Shown here piece by piece: positions 1-6,163 of a stretch of DNA of 11,658 bases. The position numbers and the translations under genes are program-made. Where the stretch lies: positions 1 to 11,658 of the forward strand of contig NZ_CAMJRK010000045.1 in the NCBI RefSeq assembly GCF_946222815.1. Direction: 5' to 3'. The notes beneath the pieces were generated by a model, which saw nothing but the letters and a program-made list of their open reading frames with translations, searched no databases and had not been told where the DNA came from. Each line of letters begins with the position of its first letter. The stretch's first letter is position 1. The stretch comes from an uncultured Leuconostoc sp. GTDB lineage: Bacteria; Bacillota; Bacilli; Lactobacillales; Lactobacillaceae.

Positions 1-1
1 A

Positions 2-241
2 GACAGTGCTTCTGCAGATGATGATGTCATCGATTATAATGATGATGATCCAGAAGATGAAGATTTCGGTGAAGTTAGTAACGATGAAAACGATGCTAAT
101 GTTTCAGAAGTTGCAGATGACGAAGATGATGACGATGAAGAAATCGCTGTTGGTGATGATGAGTCGATTGATGATAATTTGACAGAATTGACTGGCACAA
201 ATGATTTAGATGATTTGAGTGACGGTGATATTGAAAAATAA
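2..241 (+). CDS. rpoE: RNA polymerase delta subunit, C-terminal acidic tail (partial)
   Basis: This is an open frame entering from the left edge and ending at TAA, giving 79 visible residues. Almost the whole piece is Asp/Glu, with runs such as DDEDDDDEE and an end of LDDLSDGDIEK. Such a long unstructured polyanionic tail is the hallmark of the Firmicutes delta subunit, which binds core RNA polymerase, displaces nucleic acid and speeds recycling. The folded N-terminal HARE-HTH domain lies outside the window, so the call rests on composition, on the position at the gene's 3' end and on the lack of any other common Firmicutes protein ending like this. A terminator follows directly. Another very acidic protein remains possible. 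Confidence 0.8.
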   Translation, partial: DSASADDDVIDYNDDDPEDEDFGEVSNDENDANVSEVADDEDDDDEEIAVGDDESIDDNLTELTGTNDLDDLSDGDIEK

Positions 242-248
242 GCATATT

Positions 249-276
249 AAAAATTCGCGAAAGCGACTTTTTTTTT
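249..276 (+). terminator. Intrinsic terminator of rpoE
   Basis: A stem TCGC/GCGA closes a GAAA tetraloop (255-266). It can be extended by A249-253 pairing with the T-run after one T/C mismatch. Nine T residues (268-276) follow. It sits 8 nt after the rpoE stop codon. Confidence 0.75.
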
Positions 277-282
277 GCACTT

Positions 283-304
283 AAACGTTGATATATCAAC
301 GTTT
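283..304. repeat. 22-bp perfect palindrome, possible second terminator
   Basis: The arms AAACGTTGATA (283-293) and TATCAACGTTT (294-304) are exact reverse complements. Two more T residues follow on the + strand. It could be a backup terminator behind rpoE, since AT at the centre would open into a loop. It could also be a protein-binding dyad. The T-tract is short, so the role is open. Confidence 0.5.
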
Positions 305-348
305 TTGAAAATAATTACAAATATAATTTAAAAACTTTGTAAAAAGGG

Positions 349-377
349 TTGCTTTTTTAGAAGAATGTCTGTAATAT
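349..377 (+). promoter_or_regulatory. Sigma-A promoter of the tRNA-Lys gene
   Basis: The -35 is TTGCTT (349-354) and the -10 is TAATAT (372-377), separated by exactly 17 bp. The predicted start is near 384, about 19 nt before the mature tRNA 5' end. Confidence 0.65.
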
Positions 378-402
378 ATATAAATGTGCTACGGCATTGT
401 TT

Positions 403-476
403 GCTCCTTTAACTCAGTTGGTTAGAGTAGGGGATTTTTAATCCCAAGGTCCTCGGTTCGAGTCCGAGAGGGAGCA
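403..476 (+). tRNA. tRNA-Lys (anticodon UUU), atypical
   Basis: This 74-nt cloverleaf can be drawn by hand. The acceptor stem is GCTCCTT/AGGGAGC (403-409 with 469-475, one G-U pair). The D-stem is ACTC/GAGT (412-415 with 425-428). The anticodon loop is TTTTTAA (435-441) with anticodon TTT at 437-439. The variable loop has 5 nt. The T-stem is CTCGG/CCGAG (452-456 with 464-468), with loop TTCGAGT. The discriminator is A476. Three things are odd. The first anticodon-stem pair is G430 against A446. The gene does not encode CCA (CTGA follows). The body differs from the usual Firmicutes tRNA-Lys, which as I recall it starts GACTCG. It has its own promoter and terminator. Confidence 0.85.
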
Positions 477-505
477 CTGATTTTACAATCAGGAGACCTT
501 GGGAT
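477..505 (+). other. tRNA trailer with hairpin and anticodon-arm antisense
   Basis: Right after the discriminator base, CTGATT (477-482) and AATCAG (487-492) form a 6-bp hairpin with a TTAC loop. GACCTTGGGAT (495-505) follows. It is the exact reverse complement of 441-451 in the tRNA, covering the 3' side of the anticodon arm and the variable loop. The precursor could therefore fold back on itself. Confidence 0.55.
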
Positions 506-514
506 ATTCCATTA

Positions 515-547
515 AAAGCAAGTAACTTCGGTTACTTGCTTTTTTTT
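515..547 (+). terminator. Intrinsic terminator of the tRNA-Lys unit
   Basis: The stem AAGCAAGTAAC/GTTACTTGCTT (516-526 with 531-541) closes a stable TTCG tetraloop and runs into a T-tract up to 547. Confidence 0.9.
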
Positions 548-559
548 GTTTTCAAAAAT

Positions 560-588
560 TTGCACAAAAAGATAAAACATAGTATTAT
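560..588 (+). promoter_or_regulatory. Sigma-A promoter of the T-box leader and permease
   Basis: The -35 TTGCAC (560-565) and the -10 TATTAT (583-588) are 17 bp apart. The predicted start near 595 falls just before T-box Stem I. Confidence 0.7.
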
Positions 589-595
589 TATATAT

Positions 596-845
596 AGACG
601 TTGAGACGGACAATTTTGTATGATTACCCTTGAATAAGAGACATCATGGACGGTGAAAATGATGAGGGGAACTAGCAAAGACTACCGTTGAGGTTTGGTA
701 TGAGTAGACTAAAAGTTGAAATTACCATCGGAGTAATTGGTCGTTAACCTAATTGTTTTAAGAAGTACGTATATTTTACGTCTGAAATTGGGTTGGTACC
801 GCGCAAAAGCGCCCCTAGATTAGGTTCTAGGGGCGCTTTTTTTAC
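596..845 (+). ncRNA. T-box riboswitch, probable threonine specificity
   Basis: The conserved T-box sequence GGGTTGGTACCGCG lies at 790-803. Its TGGT bulge (794-797) would pair with an uncharged tRNA ending ACCA. Stem I can be traced. ACGG (606-609) pairs with CCGT (685-688). CCCTT (627-631) pairs with AGGGG (665-669). The apical stem is CATCAT/ATGATG (642-647 with 659-664). Aligning the 3' side with well-known T-boxes such as glyQS places the specifier at ACT (681-683). A purine follows, as in most T-boxes, giving Thr. A 6-bp hairpin (720-738) and ACGTA/TACGT (767-781) would be the linker stems. Upstream GCGC (801-804) can pair with 809-812 and so block the terminator. Low charged tRNA-Thr should therefore switch on the permease. 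The T-box call is firm; the Thr call is moderate. Confidence 0.9.
807..845 (+). terminator. T-box regulated terminator
   Basis: The stem AGCGCCCCTAGA (808-819) pairs perfectly with 826-837 around the loop TTAGGT, and a T-run follows from 837. Its 5' arm is the partner of the T-box antiterminator, so termination and tRNA binding exclude each other. Confidence 0.9.
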
Positions 846-891
846 GCCGATAATATTTAATTATAAAAAACATGTTGGAGGAGTAATGCTA

Positions 892-2274
892 ATGGCAGAA
901 AAAAAGAACAGAGAATTAAATCGAGACTTATCATCTCACCAAATGCAGATGATAGCCCTTGGTGGGACGATTGGTGTTGGCCTATTTATGGGATCAGCCG
1001 CAACGATTAAGTGGACAGGTGTTTCTGTTATATTAGCGTATGCACTTGCAGGGTTTGTACTTTATCTGGTCATGCGTGCGCTAGGCGAGATGTTATATGT
1101 TGATCCGTCTGTCGGGTCATTTGCCAACTATGCTACAAAATATATTCATCCACTTGTTGGTTACTTAACAGTTTGGGCGAATGTATTTCAGTGGGTTACG
1201 GTTGGTATATCAGAAACAATTGCGGTTGGCTTGTATCTAGACTTCTGGTTTCCAGGCGTGCCAAGTTGGGTAACAGGCGTTGTTGTGTTAGCAACACTAA
1301 CATTAGCTAATCTGACCACTGTCAAGGCTTATGGCAATCTGGAATCATGGTTTTCGATGATTAAGGTTGTGACAATTATTCTGATGATTATTCTAGGCTT
1401 GATGGTTATTTTGTTCGGTTTTGGTAATCATTGGCAACCTATTGGTTTTTCTAACCTTTGGCGTCATGGTCCTTTTTTTGCAGGTGGTTTTAAAGGCTTT
1501 ATGTTTGCCTTATCAATTGTTATTACCTCATATCAGGGTATTGAAGTAATTGGTATCACTGCTGGAGAAACAGAGAATCCAAAACATGCCATTGTTGCCT
1601 CGATTAGATCAATTGTTGCACGAATTTTAATTTTCTATATTGGCGCAATTTTTGTTATTATTACAATATATCCATGGAATCAATTAGATCAAGTTGGATC
1701 ACCGTTTGTGGAAACTTTTTCACGTGTGGGTATTACAGCAGCAGCAGGGATCATTAATTTTGTGATGTTGACTGCAGCGATGTCAGCGTTAAATTCTGGT
1801 ATTTTTAGCTCAAGTCGTATGTTATACACTTTGGCACTAAATAAGGAGTTACCTCCAAAATTTTTAGGATTATCAAAACATCATGTGCCAACACTGCCAA
1901 TTTTGGCTGTTTCAGGCGGTATCTTATTGGGAATTATATTAAACGCAGTGTTACCGTTTTTCTGGCGTGGCAGTTCAAATATTTTCGTATTAGTTTATTC
2001 TGCTAGCACATTACCGGGTATGGTGCCATGGTTTGTCATCTTGTGGAGTCAAATAAAGTTCAGACGTGAAAACGAGCAACATATGGCTGAGCATCCGTTC
2101 AAAATGCCTTTAGCGCCGTATACAAACTACTTTGCCATGATCATGTTACTGATTACGCTTATATATATGGTCATTAATCCAAATACACGCCTACCACTAT
2201 TTATTGGTTTGGGATTTCTGTTTATCATGTCGGTTATTTTTTTGTTAACACGTAAAAGACACGCTAGAAAATAA
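892..2274 (+). CDS. APC/AAT-family amino-acid permease, probable threonine/serine permease
   Basis: This is a 460-residue membrane protein with about 12 hydrophobic segments, a normal length for the AAT family of proton-coupled amino-acid permeases. Near the N-terminus it has the unwound-helix motif ALGGTIGVGLFMG, then GEMLYVDPSVGSFANYA, YQGIEVIGITAGETENP and a late YSASTLPGMVPWFVILWSQ. From memory these run closely alongside E. coli YifK (ThrP), a threonine/serine permease that also starts MAEKK. The T-box leader reads Thr, which supports this substrate. GGAGG (877-881) serves the start. ATG 892 has 10-nt spacing and matches the family start; ATG 886 in the same frame is an alternative. The frame is open back to 793, but that part lies inside the T-box and terminator. 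No clear terminator follows the gene. Serine or another neutral amino acid is the main alternative. Confidence 0.85.
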   Translation: MAEKKNRELNRDLSSHQMQMIALGGTIGVGLFMGSAATIKWTGVSVILAYALAGFVLYLVMRALGEMLYVDPSVGSFANYATKYIHPLVGYLTVWANVFQWVTVGISETIAVGLYLDFWFPGVPSWVTGVVVLATLTLANLTTVKAYGNLESWFSMIKVVTIILMIILGLMVILFGFGNHWQPIGFSNLWRHGPFFAGGFKGFMFALSIVITSYQGIEVIGITAGETENPKHAIVASIRSIVARILIFYIGAIFVIITIYPWNQLDQVGSPFVETFSRVGITAAAGIINFVMLTAAMSALNSGIFSSSRMLYTLALNKELPPKFLGLSKHHVPTLPILAVSGGILLGIILNAVLPFFWRGSSNIFVLVYSASTLPGMVPWFVILWSQIKFRRENEQHMAEHPFKMPLAPYTNYFAMIMLLITLIYMVINPNTRLPLFIGLGFLFIMSVIFLLTRKRHARK

Positions 2275-2330
2275 ACAGCACGTTATGACTATAAATGATA
2301 AAATAAGTAAATATTAAACACGGAGGAAAT

Positions 2331-2408
2331 ATGTTTGGCGCTGTATATAAAAACGGAACACTTTATTTTCTGTTTATCATAGTAAATGATAGCCAAAAAT
2401 TAAGATGA
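2331..2408 (+). CDS. Small leader ORF upstream of plsX (25 aa)
   Basis: ATG 2331 is preceded by a strong Shine-Dalgarno GGAGG (2322-2326). The frame gives MFGAVYKNGTLYFLF then IIVNDSQKLR and stops at TGA, with further in-frame stops right after. The peptide has a hydrophobic core and a basic end. I do not recognise it. It lies 18 nt before the first possible plsX start and in the same frame. plsX itself has no good ribosome site, so this may be a leader peptide coupling translation into plsX, or a decayed gene start. Translation is unproven. Confidence 0.35.
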   Translation: MFGAVYKNGTLYFLFIIVNDSQKLR

Positions 2409-2447
2409 TAACTGTTACGTTAAGCAATGACAAACATTTCTAAAATT

Positions 2448-3494
2448 ATGAAAATAGCAATAGATGCAATGGGTGGCGATTTTGCGCCACTAGAGATAGT
2501 TAAAGGTATTGAACAGGCACGTGATCGCTATAAAGACATTTCATTTCAACTTTATGGTACAGAAAATAAAGTTAAACCTCTAGTTCAAAATTGGGAGCGC
2601 ATTGAATTGATTCCAACGACTGAGGTCATAGAGATGGGTGACGAGCCGGTAAAGGCGATGCGACGTAAGAAAGACTCATCAATGGTACAAGCTGCTATGG
2701 CTGTTAAAGAGGGCCGTGCAGACGCATTGTTTAGTGCCGGTAATACGGGTGCGTTATTATCAAGTGCAATTTTCTTGATTGGTCGTATTAAAGGTGTTGA
2801 TCGTCCTGCATTGGCATCAGCGTTGCCAAGCTTTAATGGCCCGCATGATCAATTTGTTTTTATGGATTTAGGCGCAAATGCTGAAAATAAACCATCACAT
2901 CTATATCAATATGGTCTCTTAGGTAGTTTCTACGCAACGCATGTTTTAGGTATAAAAAATCCGCGTGTGCGACTACTTAATAATGGGGCAGAAGAAGATA
3001 AAGGTGATGAAGTTCATAAGACAGCACATATGCTAATGAAGGATGCACCATCATTTAATTTCATTGGTAATATCGAAGCACGTGAATTACTTGAAGGTAC
3101 TGCTGATGTTGTTGTCGCTGATGGTTTTTCAGGTAATGCTGCTTTGAAAGCCACAGAAGGTACAGCTTTGATGATGCTAAAACAAATCAAAAATGCTATC
3201 ATGTCATCTGGACTTAAGGGTAAAATTGGTGGGGTGCTACTCAAACCAGCCTTTCGTGAGGTTCAAAAAAAGTTAGATTATAATGAAGGCGGTGGGGCTG
3301 TTATTTTGGGTGTCAAAGCGCCTGTAGTTAAAACACATGGTTCAGCAAAGGCTAATGCCGTAGCTAACACTATGGGGCAGATCAAAACAATGATTGATAA
3401 TCAATTAGTGCTAGACGTACAGACGTATATCACAGCACATAAAGAAGAACTCCAAGCTGGTAAAGAAGTGCTACATGCACAATTCAATGATTAG
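2448..3494 (+). CDS. plsX: Phosphate acyltransferase PlsX
   Basis: PlsX converts acyl-ACP and inorganic phosphate into acyl-phosphate, the donor that PlsY uses for the first acylation of glycerol-3-phosphate. It acts at the cytoplasmic face of the membrane. The family N-terminus MKIAIDAMGGD is present, followed by SAGNTGALLSSA, FMDLGANAENKP, DGFSGNAALKATEG and an ILGVKAPVVKTHGSA segment near the C-terminus. The length is 348 residues with this start, as usual. I chose ATG 2448 because the family begins MKIAIDAMGG; ATG 2427 would add seven residues. Neither start has a convincing Shine-Dalgarno site, which is odd for this organism. acpP, its substrate carrier, follows after 53 nt and is probably cotranscribed. 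Confidence 0.95.
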   Translation: MKIAIDAMGGDFAPLEIVKGIEQARDRYKDISFQLYGTENKVKPLVQNWERIELIPTTEVIEMGDEPVKAMRRKKDSSMVQAAMAVKEGRADALFSAGNTGALLSSAIFLIGRIKGVDRPALASALPSFNGPHDQFVFMDLGANAENKPSHLYQYGLLGSFYATHVLGIKNPRVRLLNNGAEEDKGDEVHKTAHMLMKDAPSFNFIGNIEARELLEGTADVVVADGFSGNAALKATEGTALMMLKQIKNAIMSSGLKGKIGGVLLKPAFREVQKKLDYNEGGGAVILGVKAPVVKTHGSAKANAVANTMGQIKTMIDNQLVLDVQTYITAHKEELQAGKEVLHAQFND

Positions 3495-3547
3495 TGGTAT
3501 ACTAATCACTTGAGATAATTGATTAAATAAATATTGGAGAACCAACA

Positions 3548-3796
3548 ATGGCTATGGAAAAAGAAGCAATCTATAATATGATGGCTGACGAGATTGCAGA
3601 ACGTTTCAATGTGGAACGTTCTGCAGTCACACCGGATTTAAATTTTTTAACTGACATTGACGCAGATTCTATTGATTTTGTTGAGTTAATTTTGGAAGTG
3701 GAAGATATGTTCAATATCAGTATTTCAGATGAAAATTCAGAAAACTTAATCACACTACAACAAACTGTTGACTATATTGCGGCACATCAAAATTAA
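3548..3796 (+). CDS. acpP: Acyl carrier protein
   Basis: This is an 82-residue acidic four-helix protein. The phosphopantetheine site is DADSIDFVEL, with Ser41 as the expected attachment point, followed by the acidic recognition helix ILEVEDMF. It carries growing acyl chains in fatty-acid synthesis and hands them to PlsX, whose gene lies just upstream. GGAGA (3536-3540) gives a well-spaced ribosome site for ATG 3548. Having Ile rather than Leu after the modified Ser is a minor variation. Lactic acid bacteria often carry a second ACP inside the fab cluster, so this is probably the phospholipid-linked copy. Confidence 0.95.
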   Translation: MAMEKEAIYNMMADEIAERFNVERSAVTPDLNFLTDIDADSIDFVELILEVEDMFNISISDENSENLITLQQTVDYIAAHQN

Positions 3797-3814
3797 AATA
3801 GAAATAAAGTGCGA

Positions 3815-3843
3815 TTGACACTTACTAAAAATAAGTTTATACT
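3815..3843 (+). promoter_or_regulatory. Strong sigma-A promoter with dyad over the -35
   Basis: The -35 TTGACA (3815-3820) is a perfect consensus. The -10 TATACT (3838-3843) lies 17 bp on. The start is expected near 3850. AAGTG (3807-3811) and CACTT (3819-3823) form an inverted repeat across the -35, which could be an operator. Confidence 0.8.
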
Positions 3844-3849
3844 GATTTA

Positions 3850-4025
3850 AAAGTTAGTTAACCAAAGCTATCGTGTCAAAAAAATTATGTGATTGAAACA
3901 AAACATTTTCCGTTTGAATGATGTAAACTTTAGGGTTGTGCTGTCATGGCAATGCTAATCATTAACGCTATGTCATGTTTAGCATTTCTGTACAAATAAA
4001 ATATTTGTGCGGAAATGCTTTTTTG
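3850..4025 (+). ncRNA. Structured leader or small RNA with competing hairpins
   Basis: From the predicted start to the T-run is about 175 nt with no ORF of note. One fold uses TGCT (3939-3942), CATGGCA (3945-3951) and GC (3954-3955). These pair with GC (3967-3968), TGTCATG (3971-3977) and AGCA (3981-3984). That last piece is also the 5' foot of the terminator at 3981-4025, so the two folds exclude each other. It matches no riboswitch class I know. It could be a regulated leader of the downstream GAF gene, or a free small RNA. Confidence 0.45.
3981..4025 (+). terminator. 18-bp intrinsic terminator
   Basis: Bases 3981-3998 pair with 4002-4019 without mismatch (two G-U pairs), a 3-nt loop and six T residues (4019-4024). 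It stops the leader RNA and also acpP read-through, since no terminator lies between acpP and the promoter at 3815. Confidence 0.9.
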
Positions 4026-4032
4026 ATAAAAT
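4005..4032 (+). promoter_or_regulatory. Possible secondary promoter for the GAF gene
   Basis: TTGTGC (4005-4010) and TAAAAT (4027-4032) are 16 bp apart and overlap the terminator. If real, the GAF gene has its own start near 4039 and the upstream RNA would be independent. The -35 match is weak. Confidence 0.3.
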
Positions 4033-4075
4033 GAAGCTCAGTGATAGCGCCTTAATAAAATTGGAGGATTAACAG

Positions 4076-4561
4076 ATGTCAGAAATTCAAAAAAATGCGC
4101 CTTTAATTTCGCAGTTATTGGCAACCTGGATTAAAGGTGAAAACAGTGAGTCTTATACGCTTGCTAATTATGCTAATGCTGCCGCAATCCTATTTCAAAA
4201 TATGACTGCAGTCAATTGGGCAGGGTTTTATTTGTATCATGCAGAAACAAATACGTTAGCTTTGGGGCCGTTTTTAGGAAAACCGGCTACGGCTTTGATT
4301 ACACCAGACAAGGGTGTTGTGGGTAACGCTTTTACTACACAAAAAACAATTGTTGTGCCAAATGTGCGTGCTTTTTCCGGTCATATTGTATGTGATGTTG
4401 ATTCAAATTCAGAAATTGTGATACCAATTACAACTGCAAATGGTCAAAAAATTGGTGTTTTGGATATTGACTCAACGCAACTTGATCGATTTAGTAAACA
4501 AGAACAGGCTGATTTGGAACATTTTGTTCAGACTTTGATACAGTATATTGAAGTGTCTTAA
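4076..4561 (+). CDS. msrC: GAF-domain free methionine-(R)-sulfoxide reductase (variant)
   Basis: This is a 161-residue single GAF domain of the fRMsr type, which reduces free Met-(R)-sulfoxide in the cytoplasm. Family landmarks are clear: NWAGFYLY (47-54), LGPFLGKP (63-70), DKGVVGNAF (78-86), GHIVCDVDSNSEIVIPI (102-118) and IGVLDIDS (126-133). E. coli fRMsr has three conserved cysteines (84, 94, 118 as I recall). Here the first aligns with Thr72 and the second with Val82; only the catalytic-type Cys106 remains. The spacings of 10 and 24 residues match, so the alignment is firm. Cys106 is the only cysteine, so any regeneration must use an intermolecular reductant, or the protein has changed role. 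GGAGG (4063-4067) fits the start. It is preceded by a structured leader. Confidence 0.85.
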   Translation: MSEIQKNAPLISQLLATWIKGENSESYTLANYANAAAILFQNMTAVNWAGFYLYHAETNTLALGPFLGKPATALITPDKGVVGNAFTTQKTIVVPNVRAFSGHIVCDVDSNSEIVIPITTANGQKIGVLDIDSTQLDRFSKQEQADLEHFVQTLIQYIEVS

Positions 4562-4648
4562 CTCGGTACGACTATTAGTTTTTGTCAAATGACTGTTGTG
4601 GGATTTAAAACGATGCGGCAGCAATAGAATTTAAAAAGAGGTTTATTT

Positions 4649-6163
4649 ATGTGGGGCACACTGATTGCTCGTCACACGCAATTTTTTGCTGCGCTATGGC
4701 AGCATATTCAATTGACAGTCAGTGCCGTTGTGATTGCAGCGTTGATTGCAATACCACTTGCTATTTGGGCTGAAAGACATGGCCGTTATGCTGAGTGGCT
4801 TTTACAAATCACCAGCATATTTCAAACGTTACCGTCATTAGCTATACTTGGTTTGTTAATCCCACTTGTTGGCATCGGCACACCAGCAGCCTTAATAGCA
4901 CTGGTGATTTATGCGTTACTGCCGATTTTTCAAAATACTTACTTAGGATTAACAGGCGTTGATCCAGGTGTATTGGATGGCGGTCGTGCGCTTGGGCTGC
5001 CACGGCGATTACTATTACGTAAAATTCAAATACCGTTAGCTATGCCAAGTATCATTGCAGGCATTAGAACGGCGACCGTTTTGATTATTGGCACAGCAAC
5101 ATTAGCGTCATTAATTGGTGCCGGTGGTTTGGGAGACTTCATTCTCCTAGGTATTGATCGTAATAATACGAATTTAATTTTGATTGGCGCCTTGGCGTCA
5201 GCTTTATTAGCTATTGTTGGTGGTCTGATGATTACTTTTGTAGTAAACCTAAGTGGTTGGTTACGAAAAAGTGTAGTCAGTATTTTGATTTTATTATTTG
5301 TTGGTGGTAGCATTTTACCATTAATACCACAAAAACAAGCACCGCAAACTATTACAATTGCTGGTAAACTCGGTTCTGAACCAGAAATTTTAATTAATAT
5401 GTATGCTGCATTAATTAAACAGGCACAACCAAATACAAAAATTGAGTTACGACCAAATTTTGGTGTGACAACTTTTCTGTCTTCAGCACTAAAAAGTGGT
5501 AAAATTGATATTTATCCAGAATTTACAGGAACAATTACAGAATCTTTTGCTAAACCTGCTATAAAATTACCGGCTGGTGCCGATGCTAAAACAACTTACA
5601 AAGCGGCAAAAGACGTGGCAGCAAAACAAGGGCTATTTTTAACTCAGCCAATGCGTTTTAATGACACCTATGCTATTGCTGTACCCATAAAAGTAGCCAA
5701 GCAATACGATTTGAAAACGATTGGGGATTTGAAACATCTGCCAAATGCCAAAGCAGGTATGACCGCTGAATTTTTAGATAGGTCTGATGGTATGCCAGGT
5801 ATTGAGAAAACATATCATCTTAATATACCAACAGTGAGTTTAGATCCAGCAATCCGATATCATGCTGTGAATCAAAAGCAGATAAACATTGTCGATGCGT
5901 ATTCAACAGATTCACAGTTAGTAGAATACAAGTTACAAGCATTAAACGATGATCGTCATTTTTTCCCAATTTATCAAGGTGCTGCGCTAATGAAAAATAG
6001 TTTTGCGACCCAAAATCCCAAAATAGTTGCTGCTATTAATCGCTTAACTGGAAAAATTTCAAACTCGGATATGCAAAAAATGAATTATGCTGTCAATGTT
6101 AAGCATGAATCTGCAGGTCAAGTAGCGAGGCATTACTTAACAACTCATAATTTACTCAAATGA
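4649..6163 (+). CDS. Osmoprotectant ABC transporter, fused permease and substrate-binding protein
   Basis: This is a 504-residue two-part protein. Residues 1-205 are an OpuBB/OpuCB-type permease with several membrane spans and the ATPase-contact loop GGRALGLPRRLLLRKIQIPL (111-130). Residues 208-226 form another span that anchors the C-terminal part. Residues 234-504 are an OpuAC/ProX-type binding domain (start ITIAGKLGSEPEILINMYAAL; then DIYPEFTGT), which faces the outside. Such fusions (BusB and ChoS types) take up glycine betaine, choline or carnitine. The usual ATPase gene lies directly upstream in this family; here the upstream gene is msrC, and no ATPase is in the window. AGAGG (4637-4641) precedes ATG 4649. 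The stop overlaps the next gene by 4 nt. Confidence 0.9.
   Translation: MWGTLIARHTQFFAALWQHIQLTVSAVVIAALIAIPLAIWAERHGRYAEWLLQITSIFQTLPSLAILGLLIPLVGIGTPAALIALVIYALLPIFQNTYLGLTGVDPGVLDGGRALGLPRRLLLRKIQIPLAMPSIIAGIRTATVLIIGTATLASLIGAGGLGDFILLGIDRNNTNLILIGALASALLAIVGGLMITFVVNLSGWLRKSVVSILILLFVGGSILPLIPQKQAPQTITIAGKLGSEPEILINMYAALIKQAQPNTKIELRPNFGVTTFLSSALKSGKIDIYPEFTGTITESFAKPAIKLPAGADAKTTYKAAKDVAAKQGLFLTQPMRFNDTYAIAVPIKVAKQYDLKTIGDLKHLPNAKAGMTAEFLDRSDGMPGIEKTYHLNIPTVSLDPAIRYHAVNQKQINIVDAYSTDSQLVEYKLQALNDDRHFFPIYQGAALMKNSFATQNPKIVAAINRLTGKISNSDMQKMNYAVNVKHESAGQVARHYLTTHNLLK

Noticed and set aside
96..299. Minus-strand frame rich in His and Leu opposite the rpoE tail
   Set aside because: It is the antisense shadow of Asp/Glu codon runs (GAT/GAA) and crosses the rpoE terminator.
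677..680. AAA followed by G as a Lys specifier, which would link the T-box to the nearby tRNA-Lys
   Set aside because: Counting from the ACGG/CCGT stem and comparing with glyQS puts the specifier at 681-683 (ACT), and the permease resembles ThrP rather than LysP.
793..891. N-terminal extension of the permease frame
   Set aside because: It runs through the T-box and its terminator. The strong ribosome site at 877-881 and the family N-terminus place the start at 886 or 892.
2266..2377. Distant inverted repeat ATAAACAG / CTGTTTAT around the plsX leader ORF
   Set aside because: Eight AT-rich bases separated by about 90 nt are easily due to chance, and there is no T-run or other support.
3014..3244. 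Minus-strand frame inside plsX, and similar frames inside acpP, the transporter, pepQ and ccpA
   Set aside because: All are shadows of well-supported genes, without ribosome sites or family motifs.
3867..4048. GCTATC / GATAGC long-range pairing in the msrC leader
   Set aside because: It is only six bases across 170 nt, and GATAGC can also pair with 3966-3971. Not reliable without covariation.
4576..4610. Possible promoter before the transporter (TTGTCA, 17 bp, TTAAAA)
   Set aside because: The -10 matches only three of six consensus bases, so cotranscription with msrC is simpler.
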